In this document: in pieces, positions 1 through 7,507 of the stretch
How the letters are laid out: each line of letters begins with the position of its first letter
Numbering within the stretch: the stretch's first letter is position 1
The notes under the pieces: generated by a model
What the model saw: only the letters and a program-made list of their open reading frames with translations
The model's database searches: none
Told to the model about the DNA's origin: nothing
Position numbers and translations under genes: made by a program
Assembly (NCBI GenBank): GCA_015179025.1
Contig: WHUX01000557.1
Span: 1-19,514, forward strand
Direction: 5' to 3'
From: Terfezia claveryi
Lineage: Eukaryota > Ascomycota > Pezizomycetes > Pezizales > Pezizaceae
Length of the DNA: 19,514 nucleotides

Positions 1-464
1 TGCCATCCCAACATCTCTGGACCTATGACCATACCTGCATTCTCTACCACTAATTGCCTGTATGCATATTTGTGTATATTCGATTACCCCCTTTATCAAA
101 ATCTTGAACTGGCTCATATACCAGATGCCTTGTAAATATCAGCTGCTGGAGAACATATACTATAGTATACTGAACATTCCGATAATAGAATGCATAACAT
201 ATTGATAGTGGAAATCAACTATTCCCCTATGCTATAGAGGTTGCACTATGGTTCATTAGTTAATATGGGCGCCCATAGTAAACTTAATTAAAAGTTTCAA
301 CTTTAGTCAAGTTTAAGTCTAAGTCATAAGTTTTCAGCCAAGTTAGACCTGCTGAGGCTTAGCCGTGAAACCTTTGAACCGAAGTGAGACTTTTCAAGCA
401 AGTTGAGACCTTTAAACAGGCTATGGAGAATAGTTTGAGACTCTGGGGAGGCCTTAGTTACTTC
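1..464. other. Non-coding stretch, no gene seen
   Basis: No sustained reading frame and no recognisable motif. From about 290 onward it is scattered with short GAGACCT / AAGGTTTC-like words in both orientations, which lead into the tandem array that follows, so the right part is probably eroded repeat. Confidence 0.5.
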
Positions 465-575
465 GTAAGACCCTATTAAGGTTTCCTTCTCTACAGAATC
501 CTGTTAAGGTTTCCTTCTCTGCAGAGACCTTACTAAGGTTTCATTTTCTGTAGAGATCAAGGTGAGGTCTCCTAC
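465..575. repeat. Short tandem array, 28-29 bp unit
   Basis: The word AAGGTTTC recurs at 478, 506 and 535 (spacings 28 and 29), each followed by a pyrimidine-rich TTCTCT and then CAGA(GA)CCT. A degenerate fourth unit ends near 575. Related AGGTTTC words recur in the longer array at 869-1203 and around 1236-1355, suggesting one eroded repeat domain. Confidence 0.7.
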
Positions 576-868
576 CACTTCTACTAGCTCTCATTGTAAG
601 AGGTTGTTTATTCGTTTTAAGAGAAGCTAGTCTTCAATATATTTTAGCCTCTCCGACTTAGTTGTTATCTGTCCTTGTTATCTATCTCATTATCTGATAT
701 TTTCGTTGGGAAGTTTATTTTGCTGTTGGCCTTGGCTCTCTGAGGCCTCCTGTATATATACCTCGATCTCTCCACTCTCTTTGCCCTATATTCAAGGTCT
801 TTGTATTATGTATATAGTATTTGTTCTATCATTTACTTTCCTAAGTGCTTCAAATTTACATATATATT
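576..868. other. Non-coding spacer between two tandem arrays
   Basis: T-rich, no coding signal. The only frame open for any length (706-924) is hydrophobic, T-driven and runs into the following repeat, so it is not called as a gene. Confidence 0.5.
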
Positions 869-1203
869 GCTTCTATTCGAGTCTTTTGCTAGGTTTCTGT
901 AGGTTTGATTTTATATTTACATAAGACTTTTTTTTGGCTTCTATTGGAGTCTTTTGCTAGGTTTCCATAGAGTTAAATTTGAATTTGCTTTGAAACTTAT
1001 TTTTTGCTTCTATTGGAGTCTTTTGCTAGGTTTCTATAGGGTTAAATTTAAATTCACAGGAGACATTTATATGGCTTCTATTCGAGTCCTTTGCCAGGTT
1101 TTCATAGAGTAAATATATATGAGATAATACATTATCTTCTATTCAAGTCCTTTGCTAGGTTTCCGTGCAGTGAATTTACATGAGATTTTGCATTGGCTTC
1201 TGT
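869..1203. repeat. Tandem array, 61-69 bp unit, five copies plus a partial
   Basis: The unit starts GCTTCTATTSGAGTCTTTTG followed by CTAGGTTTC. Copies begin at 869, 937, 1006, 1074, 1135 and 1196, giving spacings of 68, 69, 68, 61 and 61; the last is only a start. The first half of each unit is well conserved, while the second half (T/A-rich) varies and accounts for the shorter last units. No reading frame is maintained because 68 and 61 are not multiples of three. Confidence 0.88.
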
Positions 1204-2082
1204 CACGAGCCCCAGCAGTGACTTCACTAGTGAGACCTATATAAAGTTTCCATAGGACGGAGACCATAATACGCGAAACCTAAACAAAGTTTTGTTCAAA
1301 ACCTCAAAAGGTTTATCTAAAACCAACAAAAGTTTCCGAGTAGACCTTTGGAGGTTTCCCATACAATTGTTGATGTGAAACCTCTTTCAGTCTTACTCTT
1401 GAGACCTGACCAAATGAACCATAGTGGTTGGTCTATAAGCTCCTGCATCTTATTCCACCTGGTATGGCAAGATTTAAACTGGACCCTGGCAGTTTCCGGT
1501 CGGTCAATAGGAAGTAGGTTGTTTTTGAAGAACTTGTTAATCTATTTACAAGAGATCTTACTATTGTGGAAGAACCATACTAACTTGTATTCATACACAT
1601 TGGCAAATAGTAAAAGGTGATTGTACTGCCAGCTTCGAGTATACCAGAAAATGTACTCCTTGATAACTTTGCCTACGGTATACTCTAGTAGAAGATATTG
1701 AAAGCCCAGCTCACATTCCCAGGGTGACAGAGAAAGTCCGTGAGAGTCTGCAATATCCTACTGCATATCTCTATTATTATCATAAGCATGTGTGGTAGAA
1801 ATCAATCTCCTGTTGGGATGCTTAGAGGATTGTAGCTTCGCTGAGCTGAGGGTATGACTTCGTTTGGAATTTGTTACTGGCTCCACCATGTTCACCATGG
1901 GCTTATTAGAGTAAGGTGTCACTGGCTGGTTGGGGTCCTAAACTCGGAGATGTTGACCATAATGGCCTGCACTATTAAACTCAAAATGACAGTATTTGTA
2001 CTGTATTTGATCTTGATGTTAGTTTGTAGGTACAAGAAAATTCTGTAGGAGGACACTTACTGCCTATCTACTCCTCCATGAG
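1204..2082. other. Non-coding or fully eroded stretch
   Basis: AGGTTTC / GAAACCT words continue to about 1400. Beyond that there are only short open stretches (for example 1348-1620 and 1854-2048) with no domain-like pattern and no continuation in any frame. I see no gene or RNA here. Confidence 0.5.
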
Positions 2083-2781
2083 ATGGCGAACTATGGCATT
2101 GGACAAAGGGTATCTGGTGGGTCTCGTGGTCTGGCCGGTACTAGCACTAATGCAGATAAAAGACCAGAACTCTAACAAGTGTCTATGATCGTCTGCCTGT
2201 AATCCAATATTATTCTGATATTATTGTAGAGATCTTGAGAGACCGAGAAGGCATCAAGTAAGGGCTAGAGAAAACTTGGACTAGCCTCATTTGCTCTTAT
2301 GTATATGCACTAGTACAAACTGGTGAACTGTACTACCATTGGTAGATTGAACTAGATAGTGACAGGCTAGCACAAGCCTGATTGAGGATATTCTATACGA
2401 CCACTTAGTTAGTCTCAAACTTGCCTGCTCCTAGGGACACTTAGTCTGATTAGTGACTACAAAGACTTGGATGAGTTTTCAGTAAATTTTCAAGCCTTCT
2501 GATGCCTTTGATGGTCCATCCCATAATAGCTTAATACAAGAATTGGTAAACTTGTGCTGTACAAATTATTCTTCCGACCCCAGAATTTTCTGATGCCTAT
2601 TACATCAAACTTGACCATTTCTGGTAGGTACTAAGTATATCTTGCCTCCTCTACAGTAGGGTGTTATAACAACCAGACTAATCTTGCCTGCCTCGGAAAG
2701 TCTAGCAAACACTTTGAGGAGGATTTTAGCTTCTATAAGACTCTAGGTATAATGGTGAACAATTGCGAAGTATATATATAG
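2083..2781 (+). pseudogene. Decayed reading frame of unknown family
   Basis: Starting from ATG at 2083, one frame can be followed for about 233 codons to TAG at 2779, interrupted by roughly 15 stops, mostly TAG or TAA. The first 31 codons are open and encode a Gly/Ser/Thr-rich N-terminus (MANYGIGQRVSGGS, then a KRPEL end). Later stretches look protein-like, including SDYKDLDEFSVNFQAF and an aromatic and charged C-terminal part. No family was recognised. A second frame over 2384-2710 also reads plausibly (TWMSF, GTKYILPP), so the frame assignment is not secure; a retroelement Gag remnant is the main alternative. It lies upstream of, and co-oriented with, the two paralogues at 3027 and 4200. 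Confidence 0.28.
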
Positions 2782-3026
2782 AGGCTCTTATATTCCACTT
2801 TCATACGTTTTATTATATGTCTTCTCACAAAGTTTACTTGAACTTTTCTGGTAAGCCAATCTCAGATATAGATTATTAGGTTGTAGACTAATAAGGGAGT
2901 AGCCTACCAATATGCCAATACCTTCATACTCATAGAGCCCCCTAGTTCCCTATCCGTAGTAAGTAAGTGCCAAACCCTGGGTGGCTGCCTGTAAACTAAC
3001 CAAAGCTAGTAGAAAATTGAAGTACA

Positions 3027-3563
3027 ATGGCATCAGATAGTGAAGCGGAGTTTACTATTAAGAAAGCCACCGACAAAGTCGGCTTCTATGACAATAGAAT
3101 CCCCACTAAATTGTATACTTTGTAGTGGAAACAAATTTATAGAGGAGTATAAAATTGGGACTGTTACAGTCCAGAGGAAGCTGGGACCAGTCACTGAGAC
3201 GTTTTCTGTGAATGGGCCCCGGAGCAACCCATAATGGCTCCTCGTGGACAGCTCCAATACCATAATAATACTATCTGTAAGCATGTCAGAACCCTCTATG
3301 ACAACATCACAAAAAAGGTAAGAACCAGTCACCTAGCAACATAAAGTGTAGTATAACAAGCCTGAGCTGCCTACCGAGCTGCCAACAATAAGGGACCCAC
3401 CAATATAGAGCCTCCTCAGTAGCCCTTACCAGCCTCTCAAGTGCTGGTAGCAGCTACTACTAAGCTATCCTATATGCTAAGGAATCTATAGGGGAATAGC
3501 AGTACAATACTTCAGAACGCAACTATAGAATCGAATGCTAAGAGGGTCAGGGTTACTACCTGA
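3027..3563 (+). pseudogene. Decayed gene A, paralogue of the gene at 4200
   Basis: From ATG at 3027 a single frame runs 178 codons to TGA at 3561, broken by eight in-frame stops and no frameshift. It aligns over its length with the frame at 4200-4859. Shared landmarks in order are TIK, the A..(K/R)VGF segment, GIP..LYTL, QI..GV, an NITKK.R patch, PNI/TNI.P, PL..(S/A)Q, and YM.RN..G..ST.L.NA..E.N. The start is supported by the 10-base leader AATTGAAGTA (3015-3024), which also precedes the start of the second copy. A stop in this copy (GV-stop-N, TAA) lines up with a Gln codon (CAA) in the other, direct evidence of C-to-T decay. The protein family is unknown to me and no catalytic motif is visible. 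It is shorter at the C-terminus than the other copy. Confidence 0.55.
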
Positions 3564-3619
3564 AGTCCCAACTAGGCTTTTCTTATTTTATTTGCTTGCT
3601 CAATTTGATTTTGAAGGGA

Positions 3620-3755
3620 TAGGATTTTTTTTTTTTTTCTTTTTTTTTTTTATTTAATTTTCTTTTTATTCAGATATTTTGATATTTTTTATATTATGTT
3701 ATTTCTATTTTTCTATTATTATTTTTTTTTTTTTTTTTTTAAATTTTTTTTTAAT
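3620..3755. repeat. Low-complexity T-rich tract
   Basis: Long thymine runs at 3625-3638, 3640-3650 and 3722-3740 are separated by T/A-rich sequence. The tract sits just after decayed gene A. A poly(A) tail of a minus-oriented retroposed copy, or simple low-complexity DNA, are both possible; no target duplication was found to decide. Confidence 0.9.
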
Positions 3756-4188
3756 AGTATTAATGGTATAATATAGAGGCTGCTACTAGGCCATTCATTT
3801 TTTGTATTTTCACTATACAATAGATTAGAAAAGTATATGACTAGACTATGAACGTCGTAAACTAGTCCACTAAGTGTAAGGCCAAGTTGGTAGAATGAAT
3901 ACTTAGTTACAAAGGACAATATTAACTTATTTATGAGTTTGACTATACGTTCAAAGATCTTATAAGAAGATGCTAGGAATCCCAATGATTATTATTTGTT
4001 TGCTTTATTAGATACCGAATGCAGTAAGTATTTTCTCTCTACCATATTAGCTATTCAAGGTCATATACAAGACTGGGATATCCTTGTCCCATATACCTAC
4101 TCTTAGATCTAATTATCTATAGCTATTCTAGTAATTTTCTAGGAGATCTTACTATATGTGTACAGACTAATTATGTTCAGAGATATAT
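3756..4188. other. Spacer between paralogues A and B
   Basis: No gene seen. The only longer minus-strand opening, 3719-3985, ends in the poly-T tract (a Lys run) and has no domain-like pattern. Confidence 0.5.
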
Positions 4189-4199
4189 AATTGAAGTAA

Positions 4200-4859
4200 A
4201 TGCCTCCTAAAAGAAATAGGGCTGAAGCCAACAGGAACAGTGCAGATATGGAGGAGTCTAAACCAACCATTAAGTAGGCTGCCGAAAGAGTTGGTTTTTT
4301 TGCTGCAGGCATCCCTCCCCAACTCTACACACTATAGAGAGAGCAAATTCATTGAGGAGTACAAAATTGTGATTGCTTTAGTTGTGGGGAGGCAGGATCG
4401 AATAAATAGGAGGCATTCTGCAAGTGGGCTGCTGGGCAGCCTACAATGGCCCCTTAGGGGCAAGTGAACTACGATACGGATGACATACACAGGTATGTGT
4501 AGACCCTGTGTTAAAATATTACAAAAAAGGCCAGAAATAGTAGACAAAATATGTGGGAGGTGATATACAGAGCATGCACAGTACATTATGCTGGGAACCC
4601 CAACATACCAGCAGTGAAGCCCCGCAGGTGGCCGCTATCAGATGCACAGGAGCTTGCAGCTCCCTCGATGGGACCCTAATATATGCCGCGCAATCCAAGG
4701 GGAAGAGCTAGTACGGCTCTACTAAATGCTATAATGGAATTAAATGAAGAAAGAGACCGAAGATCTGCTCGCGAAGTAATGGGAGACCCTGGGCGTCTGG
4801 CTGTGGTAGTGCCACCACCGGCAGGTCTGCTACCTGTGCTACCTGTGCCACTAGGGATA
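4200..4859 (+). pseudogene. Decayed gene B, paralogue of A, split by an LTR element
   Basis: ATG at 4200 is preceded by AATTGAAGTA at 4189-4198, as in gene A. The frame runs 220 codons to the LTR insertion at 4860, with eight in-frame stops (mostly TAG) and no frameshift. The N-terminus is basic (MPPKRNRAEANRN), followed by the segment shared with A, which contains AAERVGFF, GIPPQLYTL and NITKKARNSR. A Cys cluster CDCFSC occurs here but is not kept in A, so it is unlikely to be a conserved zinc knuckle. The last 60 codons (4683-4859) are open: MPRNPRGRAST, a charged helix LNEERDRRSAREV, then a Pro/Leu-rich tail. Removing the element and one target-site copy lets the same frame continue from 6412 for about 24 more codons. 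Function unknown. Confidence 0.6.
4855..4859. repeat. Target site duplication, left copy (GGATA)
   Basis: The five bases immediately before the left LTR are GGATA and are repeated exactly after the right LTR at 6407-6411. A 5 bp duplication is typical of LTR retroelement integration. Confidence 0.9.
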
Positions 4860-5160
4860 TGTTAGGGGTGAGCTAGTGATCACGGTGATATCTGTCGGTA
4901 TATCGGTATATAGAGTGCACGAAGGCATAATCACTTGGCTCGTGCTTAACTGGGCTAAAGGTAGGAAGAATATAGCGAAGAATATAGACTAATTCATTCG
5001 ATATAGTAAAGTAACTCAGCGATACAAGACTTCGCTCAAGTCTTAGAGAAGAAGAACTAGATATAAGAAGTGGGCCAATATATATAAGAAAGTGGGGCTG
5101 CTTTCAGGCCACCCACCATCGGGTGCTGCTGGTCATGCCTGCATAATCTCAGCTGTAACA
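4860..5160 (-). repeat. Left LTR (301 bp)
   Basis: Termini are TGTTA and TAACA, a 5 bp inverted repeat. It aligns end to end with 6109-6406. By eye there are roughly 35 differences, many being CG in this copy against TG or CA in the other. An AT-rich box (CCAATATATATAAG) lies near 5073-5086 and could serve as a promoter core. Confidence 0.93.
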
Positions 5161-5180
5161 TTACTCTCCCTCTTCTAGAG
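5161..5180 (-). other. Candidate polypurine tract
   Basis: The plus strand reads CTCTCCCTCTTCT at 5164-5176, an uninterrupted purine run on the minus strand, ending three bases from the left LTR. In minus orientation this is the position where plus-strand DNA synthesis of a retroelement is primed. Confidence 0.45.
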
Positions 5181-5309
5181 GGCGTCCCGACTGACCAACT
5201 TCACTCACCCTACACCCTACATATGCACATGCATATTAGTAAGCAATTAAGGCACGGGGTCCCCACTCAGGATACAACATCATCCTGAGCCCACTAACGC
5301 ACTCAGACA

Positions 5310-5537
5310 TTACTGAGGACCTCGGGTTATACATCTGTGGAACATAGCCTCAATATCTGGTAGTAAGGGCTTGTAAGGTAGCTCGGAAGGATGAGGTATT
5401 CTCTCAAATATCATGGCATTATGCCAGAACATAAACATCTGTGGATCAACTGATCCGAGTATTTTAACATGAGGTGTAACATATATATGGATCATAGATT
5501 CGGGGTAATCATGATAGGGGGGTATCCCACATGCCAT
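5310..5537 (-). pseudogene. Protein-like remnant inside the LTR element
   Basis: An open minus-strand frame of 75 codons, from ATG at 5537 to TAA at 5310, reads like real protein, with segments such as PPYHDYPESMIHIYVTPHVK, FWHNAMIFERIPHPSELPYK and LLPDIEAMFHRC. Upstream in the same frame, protein-like sequence continues across one TAG (CNIGFFPLGFAA) to about 5607, where a TGA stands. Composition is rich in Pro, His, Met and aromatic residues; no domain was recognised. It may be the last part of a Gag-like gene or a captured host fragment. Its direction agrees with the inferred orientation of the element. Confidence 0.4.
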
Positions 5538-5743
5538 TGCTGTTAAAAATCTCTACGCGGCAAAACCCAGTGGGAAAAAGCCAATATTACAGGAAAAGGT
5601 TCAATGTATGCTTTCCTAGCTATCTAACCCTACTTGCCAGTGTAAGGTGGGGGGTCTTGTTCATTTGCATGCTTAGGGTGCTTGTTCGGGTCTTTAGCAC
5701 TCAGAGTACTAGATTGAGTCTTTGCTCAAGGCGGGGGGGGTCT

Positions 5744-5860
5744 TTAAGCTTATGAGCTCATTCGGGGGCATGTAAGCTCACTCAGTGGCTTGTAAGCTCG
5801 CTCGGAGGCTTGTAAGCTCACTCGGCAGGGCCTTATAGGCTCGTTCGGGCCTTAGAAGCC
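5744..5860. repeat. 20 bp tandem repeat inside the LTR element
   Basis: The unit is TGTAAGCTCACTCGGAGGCT-like. Copies begin at about 5751, 5771, 5791 and 5811 with exactly 20 bp spacing, followed by a diverged copy near 5834. Each contains the palindrome-like core AAGCTC/GAGCTC. It lies in the interior of the element, away from both LTRs. Confidence 0.85.
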
Positions 5861-6108
5861 TGGCTAGGAGCATGTCGCTCAACATCTAAGACTTAGCAGA
5901 TCCAGAGATCTCAATATAGGATTAGTAGGTTATTTAGAACAAGCTAATAAGCATATAGGAGGGGAAATAATTATTTTCAACGTCACTAATATAGCCAAAT
6001 AATAGAGCGACATGACTTAAGCCATTTTCGAGCTGTCCGACAGTGTAGGGAGCGAGGGAGGGGTGATTAGACCAAGAATCACTGGTCCCTTTTGTCAAAG
6101 CGAAGTAA

Positions 6109-6406
6109 TGTTAGGGGCGAGCTAGTGATTACAGTGATATCTATCAGTATATCAGTATATAGAGTGCATGAAGGCATAATACTAGGCTCGGGCCTAACTG
6201 GGCTAAAGGTATGAAGAATATAGGGAAGAATATAGACTGATTCATATGATAAAGTAAAGTAACCCAGTAATACAAGACTTCGCTCGAGTCTTAGAGAACA
6301 ATAACTAGGTATAAGAAGTAGGCCAATATATATAAGAAATCGGGGCTGCTTCATGCACCCACTATCGTGTGCCGCCGGTCATGCCTGCATAATCTCAGCT
6401 GTAACA
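6109..6406 (-). repeat. Right LTR (298 bp)
   Basis: Same ends as the left LTR. Relative to it, several CG sites are changed to TG or CA (for example TCGGTATATCGG against TCAGTATATCAG), and small indels account for the length difference. This pattern suggests deamination after insertion rather than random drift. Confidence 0.93.
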
Positions 6407-6411
6407 GGATA
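6407..6411. repeat. Target site duplication, right copy (GGATA)
   Basis: Exact repeat of 4855-4859, directly after the TAACA end of the right LTR. Confidence 0.9.
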
Positions 6412-6444
6412 CGGTGCGTTCCTAACTTGGTTCCCCATGCCAGT

Positions 6445-7292
6445 ATGCTAAGACAGGGCTCCCGTCAGGGTTAATTGCAGGTAGCGTGCTAGTCTGTCTC
6501 ACCTGTCATCACCCTTCCCCGCTGGTGGGGCACCATCTATGGTAGGCCCACTAACATCTATGAATCCATATCATAACCCCTGAAAATCATGTGGCAGATG
6601 TGAATTGCAGGGGTTGTTGTTTCAGCCAACACCTAGTTATAGATGGTGACAATCCATGCACATATATGGCAGAGCTTCAGTTGCAGTGCCAGCCATTCTT
6701 ACCATGGAAACTAGCCATTGTTCTGAGATAGCCTACTATTATGTGCTAGACAATACACAGAGGTGGATGCTCCTTCTATTAGGCACGAGTAGTAATTTTT
6801 GGCTGGAGGTACATATTGTATTTGGCACCAGGAGAGATAATGCTAGACGTACAAGTGGAGTGAAGCATCGGACTTGTAGTAGTGCTCACAGGTAGTAGGG
6901 CAGCCTATGGAGTAGATCATGGGAGTAGGGTGCAGGCATGTAGGGCCTGGCGTAGCTCGCAGTATCTGATACTGTTGCAAGAGAAGGTATACATAGCAGG
7001 GGAGGAGCAAGTACGGGTGGTAGGATTGGGTTGGGAATGTCCAGCCTAGGGCTACACCTGCCTAGTTAGGAATGGTGCAGAGGGAGTTGGACAAGGATTA
7101 GTAAATACTAGCATGCTTCTGGTTGCTATCTGTATCATTTTGTATATATTAGTGTGTATAGTAGGAATTGTGTTAATTTTTGCAATTAGAAAGAGTATCT
7201 GCACTACGTCACAGGATAAGCTCGGACAAAATCAAAATGATTATAGACATGATGAAGAACAACTAACACAGACACAGAGGGGCCAGTATTAG
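6445..7292 (+). pseudogene. Decayed type I membrane protein, Cys-rich ectodomain, unknown family
   Basis: One frame (codons starting at positions divisible by three) can be followed from about 6447 to TAG at 7290, with about eight stops. It begins with a hydrophobic segment like a signal peptide core (LIAGSVLVCLTC, 6471-6506). The nearest ATG (6445) is one base out of frame, so the start is uncertain. A Cys-rich region follows (VNCRGCCFS, NPCTYM, LQCQPF near 6606-6710). Near the end there is a strong transmembrane helix, SMLLVAICIILYILVCIVG and onward (about 7110-7187), followed by a positive stop-transfer (IRKS) and a polar Gln/Asp/Glu-rich tail of about 35 residues. That topology suggests a single-pass surface protein with its N-terminus outside the cytoplasm. 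No family recognised. It lies between decayed genes B and the acidic protein, in the same orientation. Confidence 0.5.
6531..6648. repeat. Nested inverted repeats (118 bp hairpin)
   Basis: Outer perfect 10 bp arms CACCATCTAT (6531-6540) and ATAGATGGTG (6639-6648) enclose inner perfect 8 bp arms AACCCCTG (6575-6582) and CAGGGGTT (about 6607-6614). A short TAGG/CCTA pairing extends the outer stem. It overlaps the decayed membrane protein frame, so it could be chance, but two nested perfect arms are uncommon. Confidence 0.5.
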
Positions 7293-7413
7293 CCAGCCCA
7301 ATCCAACATTTTAGCAAAAACCTCAACATTGTCATAGATGCTGGACACAGATGAAGAATGACTAGAACAGACATAGATAGGCAGTAACTACCAGCCCCAA
7401 TCCAATGTTGTCA
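7246..7413 (+). repeat. Imperfect tandem duplication, about 97 bp offset
   Basis: The segment from GACATGATGAAGAACAAC (7246) through CCAGCCCAATCCAACATT (7293-7310) recurs from GACACAGATGAAGAATGAC (7344) through CCAGCCCCAATCCAATGTT (7391-7409). The first copy covers the C-terminal tail codons and stop of the decayed membrane protein; the second lies just downstream, so the duplication extended the 3' end of that gene. Confidence 0.7.
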
Positions 7414-7507
7414 TAATAAAACAGTATTATCATATTCAAAAGGTTAAATAAATAGAGGCCACTACCTTACGTCCAAGATCTATCTCTGCCCTTCCACTAT
7501 TATTGAC

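Larger units (their letters stand above)
4860..6406 (-). mobile_element. Complete short LTR retroelement, apparently non-autonomous
   Basis: The 1547 bp element is bounded by two direct LTRs (4860-5160 and 6109-6406), both starting TGTTAGGGG and ending CAGCTGTAACA, with perfect GGATA target duplications outside. The 948 bp interior has no reverse transcriptase, integrase or protease motif, so it must have been moved by a partner element (a TRIM or small-LARD type arrangement). Orientation is inferred as minus: a 13-base purine tract on the minus strand (5164-5176) lies three bases from the left LTR, as a polypurine tract should, and the best protein-like frame inside (5310-5537) is on the minus strand. 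No canonical TGG-type primer binding site is visible next to either LTR. It is inserted in decayed gene B. Confidence 0.9.

Noticed and set aside
3719..3985. Minus-strand frame ending in a Lys run
   Set aside because: The Lys run is the poly-T tract; no domain and no start support.
4332..4586. Minus-strand frame opposite gene B
   Set aside because: The plus-strand frame is supported by alignment with gene A; this one is its shadow.
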